A stretch of 64,000 nt of DNA, from contig CM053266.1 in assembly GCA_028583415.1 (NCBI GenBank), forward strand, positions 43,767,758 to 43,831,757, read 5' to 3'. The stretch comes from Protea cynaroides (lineage: Eukaryota > Streptophyta > Magnoliopsida > Proteales > Proteaceae). The position numbers were made by a program, and so were the translations under genes. Shown piece by piece: positions 1 through 12,829 of this stretch. Position 1 is the stretch's first letter. Every line of letters begins with the position of its first letter. The notes below the pieces were generated by a model that was not told the DNA's origin, did no database searches, and worked only from the letters and a program-made list of their open reading frames with translations.

Positions 1-1006
1 GGATCAAGCGTCTTATAATCTGCAATTTATGATTACTTTTGACAAACCCATGAACTCATCAATGGTATGTTCATATTCAAAGACTATCCATCTGAGTAAT
101 TGAACCCATGAAGCCATAAAGCCACTGGTTCCTCTCTTTCAATTCTGACCCTTCATTCTGCGTCGTTGAGGAAAGGTTTGAGGGACTGGAGCTCTCCAAG
201 AATCCATTCAACTCTGGTAGATTTTTTATTTGAATATCGAAATCCCAAAAACGAAGTCTGAAAGTGAGGGTGGAGAGAGAACCGAAATCCTTCCAGTGGG
301 CAGCCGTCGGGGGTTGTGATTTTCTTCTCCCCTTCGGTTGGTTGTAGGGCAGAATTTACTTTAAGTTTTCTGATTTGAAAACTGAAATGGTGAGAATGAA
401 GAAAAGGTGAGGAAATTTGAACCTAATAGGTTTATGTTTCCCTGTGTGAGTTGCATAGAAAACTAAAAATAAAGTGAAAAGGTATTAAGCGTGGGATTGG
501 AGGATGGCTACGTAACGGGCATCCAGCACCCACTCGCCTTCCTCCAATTACCATACTGATTGGAGAGGATCCCGGTCGCTTGTCGACGTATCAGTATCAG
601 AATCCAGCTCCAGCAGATGATTCGCAGCTGTGCAGTTGTACTGGATACAACTACCCTGTTTGTTTGGGGCAGCAACTAATATTGCAAACCCACCTACAAA
701 AAAACGGAGCAACAAACGCATAGTGCACCAGATTGCTCAGATTACAACCCATTCTACAACAAACAATTTTCTATAAACATCACAAATATGGGCAAGAATT
801 TTAATCCACCGCAAAGACCATTTACATCTGTGGGAACATAGTTAGTTCAATGGGTAATAAATATCTCCATTGACTGCTGCTATGCATTTCGTTCTATAAA
901 CATAAATCCTGTATATACATATTTTCTGAATAAATGACTGAAGAGTTCTGCTATGATCTTTGTAACTGCCATTTCTATCAACATCATTGCCAACAAAGGG
1001 TGTATC
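1..1006. other. Left flank, no gene recognised
   Basis: No reading frame with family motifs is visible here. The part nearest 1006 is the 3' untranslated side of the minus-strand TFIIIA gene. The remainder could be the 5' flank of a gene beyond the left edge, but nothing in the sequence proves it. Confidence 0.5.
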
Positions 1007-2773
1007 TCACTCTTCCTCATCTAACCTAGAAAGCAACCATTCAACGTATTCGGCTCCCTGTTTTGAAACAGAATCCATCAGACTAGGTGGGGTTACCCTC
1101 TTCCGTAGCAAAGTCTCCACACTAGGGCATGCCCGTTTACGCCCACCTCTAGGCTTTGACCGGAATAGCTCGTCAGACTCAACAAAATCCCCCTAGACAA
1201 AAATCAATAAAAATCAAATCTTCCGCTAAACTTTTGGTACATGTAAACATATAAGAACCACCACATTCACGCTCAAAACACAGAATGCGACACAGTTGAA
1301 GCTCATTTCTAAGAGACTTACTTGAACATAAATATGAATTCCAGATTTCTCATGATTATCCCTCACATGTCTATATGGAAACTTCTTATCACATCCATGA
1401 ATTCGGCAAGAAAATGGTCTGACCGCAAGGTGTGCTGACTTTATGTGTTGGCTGAGATTTGATTTCTGCAAGTAACAGCAAATAGCTAAATACCATTACA
1501 TGAGAAAAGCTGATTGATGTTCTGGTTCCTTCTAAAAGTAATACTACTGGAGAAAATTATTGGCATTAGTATTATGTTTATGATGTCATTCAATATAATA
1601 AAGAGAAGAGGATTCATGGCTAGATTAAAGTTCTTAAATTTACTTTTTCTGAGGTACCTTTTTTTTTTGTTGGGGGGGGGGATATAAAGAGGGACAAAAA
1701 ACGTAACATTGAAAAAGAAAACAGCAAGTCTTACAGTTGTGAATGTATGTTGACAACCCTTGAAACCGCATTTGATATCACTGGACGAAACTCCAGCTTC
1801 ATGCATACGCAGATGCCGTTTTATATTCTTCTTCAGGTGCTTTTGCCCACAAATTTCACAGGTAACATGTTGGTGGCTTGATTGGATATGGGCTTTAAGG
1901 CATTCAACATTAGTGAAGGGTTTCATACAGCCTGGCTCACCACAAATTGCTTCCACAGTGTCTAGTTTAACTGTAGTGATAAAGATTGTCAACAAATTAA
2001 AATTGCAAGCTGTAACAAACCCAAGACAAGTTGACCTACTTTCATAAGTGGTAACAGAAATTGAAGTAATTGAAAACTGGTACATGCCCATAGGGAGCTC
2101 TTCATACAATTGGAGATCCTTCTACAAAATAGGAATAAGTTTAACATCTAGAGGAGTAGGGGGGTTAATCAGTAACGTAATTTACCGTGGGACTCCTCAT
2201 GTTTCCTCAGCCTTGATGCAAACTCAAACACCTTTCCACAGTCCTCGCAAACATGCTGCTTCTGACCCTCAGTTTCGCAAGAGGAAGACTCTTGTTCTTC
2301 ATGCATCTCCTTCACATGCCGCTTCATATTACTCTGAAACGCAAACTTACGACCGCAGTTCTCTACAGGACAATTGAAAAGATTCCCTTGGTGCTGGAGC
2401 AGGTGACGGTTCAAGTGATCTTTTCTCCTATAGCTTGATGGGCAGTCATCCACTGGGCAAGTAAACAGCCTCTGCAGTACATGCGCACAAAAGCAAGCTC
2501 TATAAAGATATGTTGAAGTTATGCTCATTAATTAACTAACAAATGAACAAATCTTACATCCTTACAAGTGAGACACAGTGCGTGTCTGAGGCTTGCTTGA
2601 TGGAGCTTCCCAGGGGGTCCCCCCACCTGGTACTGGTCCATTCAATATGAAGTATACAAAGCCTCTCGCATTTTGGAGTTCGTCAAATGGGATCCAATGC
2701 TTCACGCTATAACATCCACTGGTTTCCACAATATCTTAATCATTAGATATGTAGTAAAAGAAGAAGGGGGGAT

Positions 2774-2843
<70 letters not shown>

Positions 2844-4540
2844 GGGAGAGAAACCACTTAAAACCTGCAAGATTGGAACTCTTTAAATTATGCATACACC
2901 AAATACCAGATCAATGCTTGTAGACAATGACAGAACTTCAAAAAAGAAAAAGACGGACTCCTGCTGCCAAAAGTATTTTTACTCAAAACAGTACTGTTCT
3001 TCTACCAAGCATGCAATAATGAAATATGTACCAACCTTGTTCAACTTGTCAATCAATTTCAGAGCAAAATTTCAAACCTCATGACCATGTCCGAACTATT
3101 ATGCCTATAACTAATATATTGTGAGTCAGTTTTCAGGTTAGTTTCGATTGAACTATACACAACTTCTTCTCTGGATAAACCTCGCAAGATGCTTGATAAT
3201 ATAATTCAAACCCCCAGAATGCATGAGTAAATAATGCACACAAACAAGTAGTGCCTCCACCAAACGTGGAATTAACATGTTGCACCGCAACCATGAAAAA
3301 ATAATGGATTCTAGACATTAACTAAGCTACAACCCCACAATAACCAAAACTATTTCCTTCTACTACAAAAGGAACCACAATAAGTCTTTGATAAATCCTC
3401 GGAAATTAAAAGGAAGGATATAACCAAAAGATCCATAAAAATATAACACCATATAAATTTCAAACATATACTAGCATCAATCTGCCAGTACCAAGCGCCA
3501 GCTATCAAAACCCACAACGGAAAACAGGGTTAAAGAAAAGAATATTAAAACAGACACAATGATAAGCCATTACGAGTCGGAAAGGTTGACTCTTTATGAT
3601 GAAAGCATCACCAGAAAGGGATAGATGCAAAAACTTCTAAAGCAAAATTAAAAAAAAAAAATACAAACAGAGGAGATGAAAAGCAAGGGAAATTGTAAGG
3701 TAAGTGGCAGAAGCAGATAAATACCTCTAGAGAATGACTTTGCATATGTTGCTTCAAATATGCCGGCTTCTTAAAGCTCACACCACACTCTTCACAAGTA
3801 TTGGATTTCCTCTCCTTCTTTTCTTCATTATTATCACCTCTGTTATCCTCAATCTTATCCTAAATTTGGAAAAGGAAAAGAGAACAGGAGCATAAATAAG
3901 AGCTGCTTCTGAACTATTTTATTTTGATCAGTAGTTTCATGGAATTATCAGTTTATTACCCTCCCAATTAACACCCTTGAGTATACCCTCTACACTAACA
4001 AGAATGTACAGTGAACTGAAACTTAAAACACAAAAAAAGTAATTCCAGTATCAAATCATCCACATGAATGTAGCAAGGCTAAGCCGCTAAGCCTACCCCA
4101 AAACCAATCAACACTGCGGAAGAAAATGTAAAATTTTCATGAGCTTTCAACTTCAAGAGCATAGAAGGAGAAAGAGCTGACACCTGGTGGTAGACAAGTA
4201 CATGCGAGGTTATCAACGACTTCTTGGACCTGCAAATTCCACAGTACTGGCAGTAATATCGCCTTATATCCCTGAAAATCGGCCACCTTTTCTCTGTTCC
4301 TTCCATCACCGCCGGATTTTGTTTTATTTGAACCGATCTCTCTTCACTTGCTGATAGATCAGTACTCTCACAACCTACCCCTTTTTCTGTTCCTTCCATC
4401 ACCACCGGATTTTGTTTTATTCGAACCGATCTCTCTTCACTTGCTGATAGATCAGTTCTCTCATAGCCTACCCCTTTCTCTGTTCCTTCCATCACCACCG
4501 GATTTTGCTTTATTTGATCAGTACTCTCACAGCCTATCAT
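1007..4540 (-). CDS. TFIIIA: Transcription factor IIIA (nine C2H2 zinc fingers)
   Basis: TFIIIA binds the internal promoter of 5S rRNA genes to recruit RNA polymerase III, and also binds 5S rRNA. Coding exons read on the minus strand are 4540-4184, 3859-3725, 2471-2186, 1970-1735, 1465-1322 and 1192-1007. All junctions are GT-AG and the frame stays open for 447 residues. Nine fingers are visible. Finger 1 (CQYCGICRSKKSL) ends exon 1, finger 2 is exon 2, fingers 3-5 are exon 3, fingers 6-7 and the start of 8 are exon 4, and the rest of 8 plus 9 are exon 5. The C-terminus has the plant signature GDFVESDELF...RPRGG-like (here KPRGGRKR) followed by RKRVTPP. An in-frame TAG lies just upstream of the ATG, which fixes the start. 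The N-terminus is unusual in carrying 31-residue tandem repeats. The long intron between exons 2 and 3 (2472-3724) holds the P5SM cassette exon. The exon edges are inferred, with no transcript support. Confidence 0.93.
2566..2718 (-). promoter_or_regulatory. P5SM: 5S-rRNA-mimic poison exon of TFIIIA
   Basis: On the minus strand this intronic segment contains two blocks that read like plant 5S rRNA. The first is GGATCCCATTTGACGAACTCC-like (about 2668-2700), matching the helix III/loop C region (GGATCCCATCAGAACTCC). The second is CCAGTACC...CCCCTGGGAAG (about 2606-2636), matching the loop E/helix IV-V region. Plausible flanking splice sites are ACCAG at 2719-2720 and GTAAGG from 2565. Inclusion after exon 2 would add W-M-L and then an in-frame TAG, so the included mRNA is truncated. 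In known plant TFIIIA genes this exon binds ribosomal protein L5, which promotes skipping and couples TFIIIA output to the balance of L5 and 5S rRNA. That mechanism is family knowledge. The homology and the stop are seen here, and exact exon edges are inferred. Confidence 0.85.
2776..2851. repeat. (TG)n(AG)n compound microsatellite
   Basis: A run of TG dinucleotides changes directly into AG dinucleotides with a few interruptions. It lies in the TFIIIA intron, about 60 bp upstream (minus-strand sense) of the P5SM exon. It could vary in length between individuals. Confidence 0.95.
4286..4513 (-). repeat. Coding minisatellite, 93-bp unit, in TFIIIA exon 1
   Basis: Two complete units (4513-4421 and 4420-4328) and one partial unit (4327-4286) encode a 31-residue module beginning IKQNPVVMEGTEKGVG and ending LSASEERSV. 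They precede finger 1. The preceding residues (GCESTDQ) look like the truncated tail of another unit. The unit length is divisible by three, so copy changes keep the frame. Confidence 0.9.
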
Positions 4541-6283
4541 AAGAGTCTGCTTCTAACAGAGATGTGGGAGAAGAACGAACAAACTGCCGCCGCTAACCCA
4601 GCTCTTGGGTAGCCGTAACCCTAATGAGATTGGGGCAATTGATTCCCGTTTCCCTTTGTCATATCGAATATATATAGAGGTAGATATGGGCTTTAACTGA
4701 TTTGGGTCGACCCAATATTCGAAGATGGCTGATGACCCAGCCTGTATTTTATAAACCGAATACCCAATTGTGAGGTGGTTCTAGGGATGTAAATGGATCG
4801 AATACAGTCCGAATGTGACCCATATTTGGTTCAAATATCCATCAGATAATATTGGATATCATCCAATTAGAATTTTTTATTCTTTGCTTTCGTTTTCTTT
4901 TTTCATGCTTTTGACATCTCTTTTAACAAGAGAATAGAGGAGTTCAATTCAATGCCATTAAGAATCTAAGACTCTGGTTCGATAACACTCTAGCTCGTGG
5001 ATTCTATTAATTTTGTCTTTCCGGTTTGAGTTCAAACTCTTAAAGAGTGAACCAGACTCTATTTGACGATGTGATCTTAAATTTTAAAATTAAAAAAACT
5101 AATTCTCATTGCCCCTCAAAGAATGAAACAGAGTTAAAAAAAAAAAAAAAAAAAAAAAAGCCAAAACCACCACCATACAACTCCACTGCCCACCACTGCC
5201 ACCACTATCAAGTAGTATTTTGTTCTCAGAAAAGGATTCAAATCGTCTCGTCCCTGTACACTTCAGGGAGGAGACGCGGCGATTCCACTGGATGATCGCT
5301 ATGTCGAAGTCGGATGAATCTGATCCTTCCGTTCAAGTCGATACTCTCTTGTCGACTCAGTTTCTTGACTCGAACGAAAATATCGGATTCATCCAATCTC
5401 TATATGACGACCATCCAATAGGATCACCATCCCTCTTCCCGAATATCAGAGAAAGACGATTTGATCCCTCAGAAAAACTGAAAGCAATAAATTAATTCTG
5501 GAGCAAAAACAAACATTGGATTCGGAGCCAGATTGTTATCAAAGGGAGACAAAGACTGTCTTCTCTAACAACTATTCGGCGTTCTTATCAATGTTTATGG
5601 GAGGGATTAAAGTGAAAACTGGTCGAGGATTTATGATGAAGCTTCAAAATGAGAAATCAAACAAAAACATGCAGGGAGCTGACCTTGGTTTATGGCACCG
5701 AGGTTCATGACTGGTATTTGAAAGTTGAGTAACAAAGCTGTGTAAATTCTCTTTTTTTTTTTTTTTTGTAGTTGCAGAAGCGACAAGCAATGGCTTCTTT
5801 GCATAAATCATGGAGAGAGATCTAGAGCGATGGTGGGGGAGCGATACAAAGTAAAAAGTAAAGTTGGACCAAACGTTTACCCTAGGGTAGGGTCCCTACC
5901 AGAATCATACCACTTAAAAAGAAAATTCAATGGAATCTAATCTTTTCTTAGAAAGTAACTTTAATAATTCCTCGTTCTTTCTTTCCTTTTATTTTGTCTC
6001 TTTTTTTTATTATAGATTGTTTAGTTCCATTATTTAATCAAAACGAGTAAACCCCACTTCCTTGTATAAAGTCAAATAATGGATTCTCCCGTTGGAGCTC
6101 AAATTTCCATTATTGTTGCACTTAACAACTGCTTGCTGTCTTACCAAAAGACAACTGGTCTCGATATTCAAGGGTTTCTTCTTGATTATGTGAATTTTTA
6201 TTGTTTAAGATACTTACGTAGATTTGCAATTTATTAAACTTCTGATTCTAGTTTTTTCTTATCGTGTGCGATTTCTTTGAAAA
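4541..6283. other. Intergenic region between divergent genes
   Basis: This stretch separates the head-to-head starts of TFIIIA (minus) and the coiled-coil gene (plus), so it should hold both promoters and 5' leaders. About 4785-4875 (starting GGGATGTAAATGGATCG) has the look of a dispersed plant repeat. Poly-A at 5135-5159 and poly-T at 5751-5767 flank a stretch with short open frames. No core promoter could be assigned with confidence. Confidence 0.5.
5301..5495 (+). CDS. Short ORF, unrecognised, doubtful
   Basis: A 64-residue frame starting MSKSDESDPSVQVD lies in the divergent intergenic region. It is acidic and Ser-rich, has no recognised domain, and no obvious splice path joins it to the gene at 6284. 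It may be an upstream exon, a gene remnant or chance. I would not treat it as a gene without transcript evidence. Confidence 0.2.
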   Translation: MSKSDESDPSVQVDTLLSTQFLDSNENIGFIQSLYDDHPIGSPSLFPNIRERRFDPSEKLKAIN

Positions 6284-9200
6284 ATGGCCGTTTCGGCTTT
6301 CAAATCCACTTCCAAAAGGGGGAACTTGGGATCTTCTTCCAATAACACATCTTCTGCAAAAGATTCAGAGAAGTTGAGTAAGAAAGTGCCCCCTCGTAGG
6401 TCGAGAAGCGTAAGTTCTTTGGCTAGAAATTATGAAGACAGGGAAATACCATCTTCTTCTACCTCTACAAGCATTGTTGATTTTCTGAATAAGAGAGATA
6501 ATCCATTGTTCAACTGCAGCAGCCCATCACCACCAGATGTAATTGAATCAGGAAACGTGATTGGAGTCGTCAAATTCGATGAAAACGCATCCAGACTAAA
6601 TGAAGCAGCGAGGAAATCAGTGGGTAGTGGTTCTGTTTCCGATAGCAGAAGAGGGAGATCGGTTACGAGGCATCCTGATTATGGGAATCAGTCTTTGGGT
6701 ACTGGAAGGGAAGTGGGTCGAAGTTTGTCAAGGGTGGACACGGGAAGACGCAGGCGATCTGTGTCAAGAGGCCATTATGGGAACTCTGAGGTCTGGGCTT
6801 TGGAGCTTGAGATTCATCAGTCGTTGTTTTGTTGTGATTTTAGTTGGGTTTGTTTGATTCATTTTAGTGTTGTTTCTGTTGTTGTTTTATGTTTACAGAG
6901 TGAAGTTGAAAAAGAATATAGTTTATCATCAGGTCCCCGAAATAAGAATATTGTGAAATTAGCTCCCAGCTTGGAGAAAAAAGCTATTGTAATCACATGT
7001 GCTTCTGAATTATCAGAGCAGACGAGGAATTTACATAGATGGTCTAGTCAACATCCTCTTTTTGAACCTTCAGATGGTTCAGTGGTAAGTTCATTAATGA
7101 CCGTCGTAGTGAACCCTATTTATGGGTCAAGGCATAGTTGAAATTTTTTTTTTGGTTTTTATCAATTTGAATCCTTTTAGTTTTGTCTGCAGACTCCGAA
7201 TTGGGAAGATGAGATCTCTACAAATTCTGTTTCAGAAGCTGAAGAAAAAACTATCGGAGCAGTATTTGAGCAGATGAAGGTGCAAGTCTTGCTTAATTTC
7301 TTCAATTTGGATTGGAAAGAATTGCGGATGACCTTTTAGACTTTACTGTCGCAGATTGTTGTGGATCAGGTGTCTTTATAAAACAATTTAATGCTCTTTC
7401 CTTTGTGCCCTATTACCCAGTCTTTCCAGACTGATCAGCATGCAGGTGATTCCAGTACTGGCGGAATACATGAAACAGTTCGATCTGAAGTAAGGCGCGC
7501 AATTTCTGAGATTCAAAATGACCTTGAAAATGTAAGTTCTTATGGCTTGAAAGAAGCAGAGATTTCATTAGTTTATGCATTCAATTCTGATTAATAACAG
7601 ACAGGGATCAATGCGGAAATCGATGTGAAATTTGCTAAGGTGCAAATTATGCTGAATACACAGAAATATTCTAGGAAGCTTACTCAAGGTAAGAAAAGAA
7701 TAAAAAGAATCAGTGAAAAAAATATTATTTGGTTTAGGATGAAACTCAAAGTTTTCAATCGCAATATCTGAGTACATTGAAAATACAGTAGGTTGGAACA
7801 AAAATTATAGTGGATATCATGCATACTCAGTGTCAGAAATGAGTAAACCAGTGTTGGCCTGAACTGATTTTAAGTGACAAGGATCTTGGATCTTCTTATA
7901 ATCTCTGTGGAAGAAAAGACTTAAGAGTTTGTACTTATTACAAGCTGGAAGAAAAAGGATTAACCTAATTGCAGTGAGCAGACAAGTACAGGGATTATTT
8001 TTTATGAAATTGGGCTTCCGAAGGACTTGTACATCTCATCTACATCCAATTTTCCCCCCCTCTTGTATGGATCCAGGTGATTCTCTCACTGTCTCACAGG
8101 ATCTTTGTTGAAGTACTCAAGTTAAAGTTTCTAAAATGGTTGAGTCTCACTAGTTAATAACAGGAATACACCCAAAGGTCTGGTGAAACAGAAGAGAATA
8201 GTTTATCTCTCTGTTGAACTTCAAAGAGTTGCAAAAGCTACAGAATGGGAGTCTCTTTTTAGTTATGACTTATCATAGTTGAATTCTTCTTGAACAGGGA
8301 GTATATTGCCTAAATTTCAGTTTCAATTTTCACCCCCGCCCCCCCTCCTTTGATCTTTTTGAACATTTAGAAACTTTCAATTCAACCCTGATGATGCTTC
8401 CTTTTTTACACACTTTCCAGTTTGGAGGATTGTGTGTGGCATGAATATAAACTTTCCTTTCCATCCATTTGTTGGGAGAGTCCCATGCCGGCTACCAATT
8501 AGTCTACAGCCTCCCTTATATCCCTTCACCTACCAGTTCGAACTTTTGGGATGGAAATTCAACTGGTTACAGAGAAACATGCTAACTGGAACCTTTTCCC
8601 CCTTCTTTTTTATTGGGTGGTTTGCAAGTTTTGTAATTTAATTAAACAAGAAAGAGTCACGTATTTGTCAAGAAAGAGTCAGGTACTTGTCCATATTTGG
8701 GAGAAGCATGCTTGATATCCCATTCTCCTAGTTTCACTTAATTTTTCCTAGCTTTACTTAATTGATATCATTATCTTTTTCTCCTCCCAGTTTGTGTAGG
8801 GTTTCCCTTACTTATTTTTCGATCCATTTTTTTTATGACTTATCTTGATTCTTCTTCCTCCTACCTAAGAGAAGGTCATAATTATGTACAGTGTGGAAAA
8901 GAAAAATGCTAAATTGGTAAAATCAAGCATCATCTTTTATTTTGAATTACTAGCTTGAGGCTCATTTTTGTGGAAGTCCATTTTCATCATGGGGCCTGTA
9001 GTTTACTAAATAGGTTGTGATGCCCATTCATAACTTCATGTGCAATCTCTTATGCACCTAAAGGTATCATTAACCAATCAATTTATGTCCATTGTTTAAA
9101 CTATACATTTCAAGTCGTGAGGTTGTTTCATGACTTTATATCTCTGATTTTCTGCCTTGCATTAATGTGTAATGTTTTCTCCATTGTTTAGATCATGGTC

Positions 9201-12200
9201 CTGTGGTCCAATCAATTATCTGTTTAGTGACTAGGTGTGACAACTCAGCTGGTGAACTGAGTCAATCCCAACAATACTTGTCCCTTCCTGACTAGTACAA
9301 GTCAACATAATCATTTGAATAAGTTACTTGGTTGGTGTAGACACTCAGCCTTTTCTAGGACTGGATGATGAGATGGATAGATCGACCCAAATGAGTCAAA
9401 TAGGCTTTAAGGCTGTGGTTTAGAGTGTCATCAGTGGATACATATTGCATAACTTTCTGTAACACATGGCCTCTGTCTTTTAAACATTTTTTTTATTGAT
9501 AATCTTCTTCTGGGTCTTTTGAGAATTTCATATCATTTCTCACATGAGCTTCTTTCCTGTACATTGAGATTGTTTCAAATCAACATCTGCAATGTCTTCC
9601 TTTGTTTGTCATCATGTGCTGGATGATTCTGAAAATATCTATCTTCCTTTGTTTTTGTTTGACAGAGTTGCTGCATCTTAATATACACATGCAGCTTTCC
9701 AAAAAATTGTAGAACTCCTATATTGATTTCCTTTTGGATATGATTGACCAATACATTAATTACTGGACATTATTCTAGAAACCTGAAGTAGGATCAGGGA
9801 ATGATATGGTATGATCTTATTGTAAGCCATGACTGGAGTTGTTCCATGATTGCTACAGTTTCTGCATTCAATCTCACATCATCAAAACAACTCAATTGAT
9901 TTAGGGGTCTCATTTTGCATTCTTGATAAAAAAAAAAAAACAAAAACAAAAAAGAACACATGATGATAGAAAAAGAGTTCCTCCTGTGACCTGTCTATCC
10001 ATGATTTCACCCATAACTGGGCGAAGCGCGTAAGAGGATTCCTTTATCTTTTAGAGAGGAGACAGTAGATTCGTAATCTAAAGCTCATACGTTAAGCAAA
10101 GTAACAAGACTTAAGTAAAAAAATAGGTGGTGGAAGAACTGGATATGATTTCATTAGGTCTACAGAATCACTGGGGTGTAATATGCTCCTTGTCGACTGT
10201 CAAGTTGCATGTAAATCCATTTGTTGTTGTTAGAGTGTTAATCTTTGGTTACTTACATTGATTTTAAGCTTCCAATTTGTTGCTTGTCTGTGCCTCAACC
10301 TTTTGTTGTTTCTTATTTTGTTTTCTCCTTTTTACAAGTTCAGGTGATTCGAAGGAATTCAACCACTATTGGAGCGACCAATGTTGTTGATATCCCACCA
10401 GAATTGGTTAACCCAGATGCAATTGAATTAGTTTCTGACATCAGAAAGGAATATGGGAGAAAGCTTGAGCAGGTAACTTAACCTCTCCAACCCCCACCAG
10501 CCGCTGACTAAACCTTCCCAATTTAGAACATGCCTGCTTTAATCTGTCCGATTGCCTCTTTAAAACATTTCTTGTATGGTCAAATTGTTTATTATTATAT
10601 ATTAAAACTAAACTACTATATTGTGCTTCAAAATCTTCATTTGCATTATATAGCAAAGATTTGAAGACAATGGAGATCTAGGTCTGTATGCAATGGGCAA
10701 TCCATGCATAGATTGGCTAATTAATTGAGCTGATGTCTCATATCGGTCATGGATTGGTAATCTCCTGTATGATGGGTTGGACTTGTCCTGTCCAGTACTG
10801 ATCCAGATTGTCAATCTGACCTATCCATTTTAGATCCTCGGTATATAGCATTGCCAAATCAAACTTTCTTTTAGTCCATGATTTTTCACTTTCAGTCCCA
10901 AGAACGAGCTAGGAAGCTTCGAGCAGAGCTGGCTATGGAGGAGCACCGTGGACAAGAACTTGATCGAATTCTGAAGGAGATACTTCCAGATCCAAAGAAA
11001 TCGGATATGCAGAAGCCTCAACCCAGAAGAAAAGTAAGCTTTTAGTTCGCTTTCAGGTTGGCATTGTTATGTTGGAACTGCTTTTCCATTTCAGAAACTG
11101 ACACCAACCCTCCTATATAGGCCTTTGTAATTTTTATGTCAGATGCCTTGCTGCAAACCCCATTTCCATGTTAGACACTGACACATCTCTCTTTTTTCTA
11201 GTCGACTGGCTGTTTTGTGTTAAATTTCCTATCATGTTCTCCCCAACAAAAAAACCCTCTCATGGCCATGTGGGTCTCATCTGACCATCATATCCTCCTC
11301 CAGGACATAATTGTTCTAAAATTATGTTGGTCAGATGTGATCCTTATCCTTGACATGACATCCTCTTCTAAACATTAACTTTTGGTCATGGAGATTCAAT
11401 GTATTGGAAGACCCAATTTTTTCTCAAAATTTCTCTTGGTACTTCATTGTTCTGTAAGATTTGAGCTTTGGACATTCGGTTGGAGTTTTGGAGATTGTCC
11501 TGTTAGCTGGTTGATAGACTCTTTGATACTATCTAACCATCATATGAAAGCCCTTTATTCATTTTGTCTGTATCCTTATTGGAGTTTCCACTTATTTTTC
11601 TTTTACTTTAAATGACTACATGGAACTATTGTGACAGACCAGCATTGAGCGACGGAAAATGTCCAGGCGTTTGACAGAAGAGGCCATGAATTATTTTGAT
11701 GAGTGTGTATCAATATCAACATTTGATAGTTCTGACTTTTCATCACCAGAGGACCCGCCTCTCACTTCTGTTGCTGCTCCTTCCTCTGTTGGTGACAGTA
11801 GATTCTTGCCATGTGGAAGTTCAAGTGCCTCAACTTCCCTTTGTTCTAATGATCCACGCAATTGTAACAAGGTTCATCTCTGAACTTATGATGTTCACCT
11901 ATCTACTGTCACATTTGGAACCATTGTGGGTTATCTTAACCCAGTTCTTAGACTGGATTCCTTATCACTGAGCAACCAAAGAACTTATTGTTTACACTAA
12001 ATGGCTCAAACCCATTGATCTACACAATCTTATTGAAGAAATGTTGAATAAACTGTAATCTGAATATTCTGATTGAACCTCATTAGATTCATGCTTGTGT
12101 GGATAGGCCGGTTTAGTTCAAGGCATGATTACAAATCTAAGAAAGAAGAAAAACTTCATTTGCGAACTTTGTAAATAATGTCAATAGCCTTTATTTTAGG

Positions 12201-12829
12201 GATCATTTCCGAGCTTGTGTGGTTTCGCTACTTTGAATTGTGCATTTTTATCTATCAGGCAAAAGGTTTTAGTCTTATTTTTTCTTACACCTGCCAAAAA
12301 AAACTAGTAGTTATTGAAGAAATACAAAACGGGAAAAGGGTTGGATGTACAAGTAGTTAGTTGTCTTCAACTTTTTCTAGTTTCACATTCCCTTATTGAT
12401 GTTTCAATGTTTTAAAACGTATGCCTAAATTTATTTCTCTATATGCAGGACTCAGATGGTCAAGTTTTATACACCCCTTGCAAACAAGGTAGTGTCTTAA
12501 CGGCAGGCAGCTGCTGTAAAGACCCTTATAAAGATCAAAGAAGTCTAACAGAAATCGATGCTGAACAGGTTGGGAATGTTCAATTCTCCTTTTCGCGTGA
12601 ACAAATGGAAACCAAAGGACTTTTCCATGACATAAGAAGTTATGTAAAGAAGTTTGAAAAAGAAACTCCCAACAATGAGAGGGATTGTCATACAAGATTA
12701 AGCTGTTATGATGCAGATGCTTACAAGTCAGACTTCCTGGCTGAGAGCTTGTTGTTTGACAGGGTGATCCTCAAGAACAGAATACAGTCTGGCAGTTTGC
12801 TTCTCTGTGCTAGTCATATTGTAATTTAA
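6284..12829 (+). CDS. Plant coiled-coil protein of unknown function, nine exons
   Basis: Exons are 6284-6790, 6899-7084, 7193-7279, 7421-7531, 7601-7688, 10339-10472, 10896-11033, 11638-11871 and 12449-12829. They are joined by GT-AG introns and keep one open frame of 621 residues. The N-terminal third is rich in Ser and Arg (PPRRSRSVSS, RRGRSVTR, GRRRRSVSRG) and probably disordered. The middle (exons 4-7) is rich in heptad-like helices (RSEVRRAISEIQNDLEN; RKLRAELAMEEHRGQELDRI) and is likely a coiled coil. Exon 8 carries a Ser-rich acidic stretch (ECVSISTFDSSDFSSPEDP) of a kind conserved in plants. No catalytic motif, signal peptide or membrane span is seen. The start of exon 4 could instead be 7430, in the same frame. 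Intron 5 is 2.65 kb and might hide a small exon. I do not recognise a characterised function. Confidence 0.82.
7689..10338 (+). other. Large intron 5 of the coiled-coil gene
   Basis: This 2.65-kb intron is T-rich and repeat-poor. I saw no coding motif or complete transposon in it, only short chance frames. The incoming codon phase (one base, G) fits an acceptor before TTCAGGTG at 10339, which makes a GTT codon. Confidence 0.6.
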
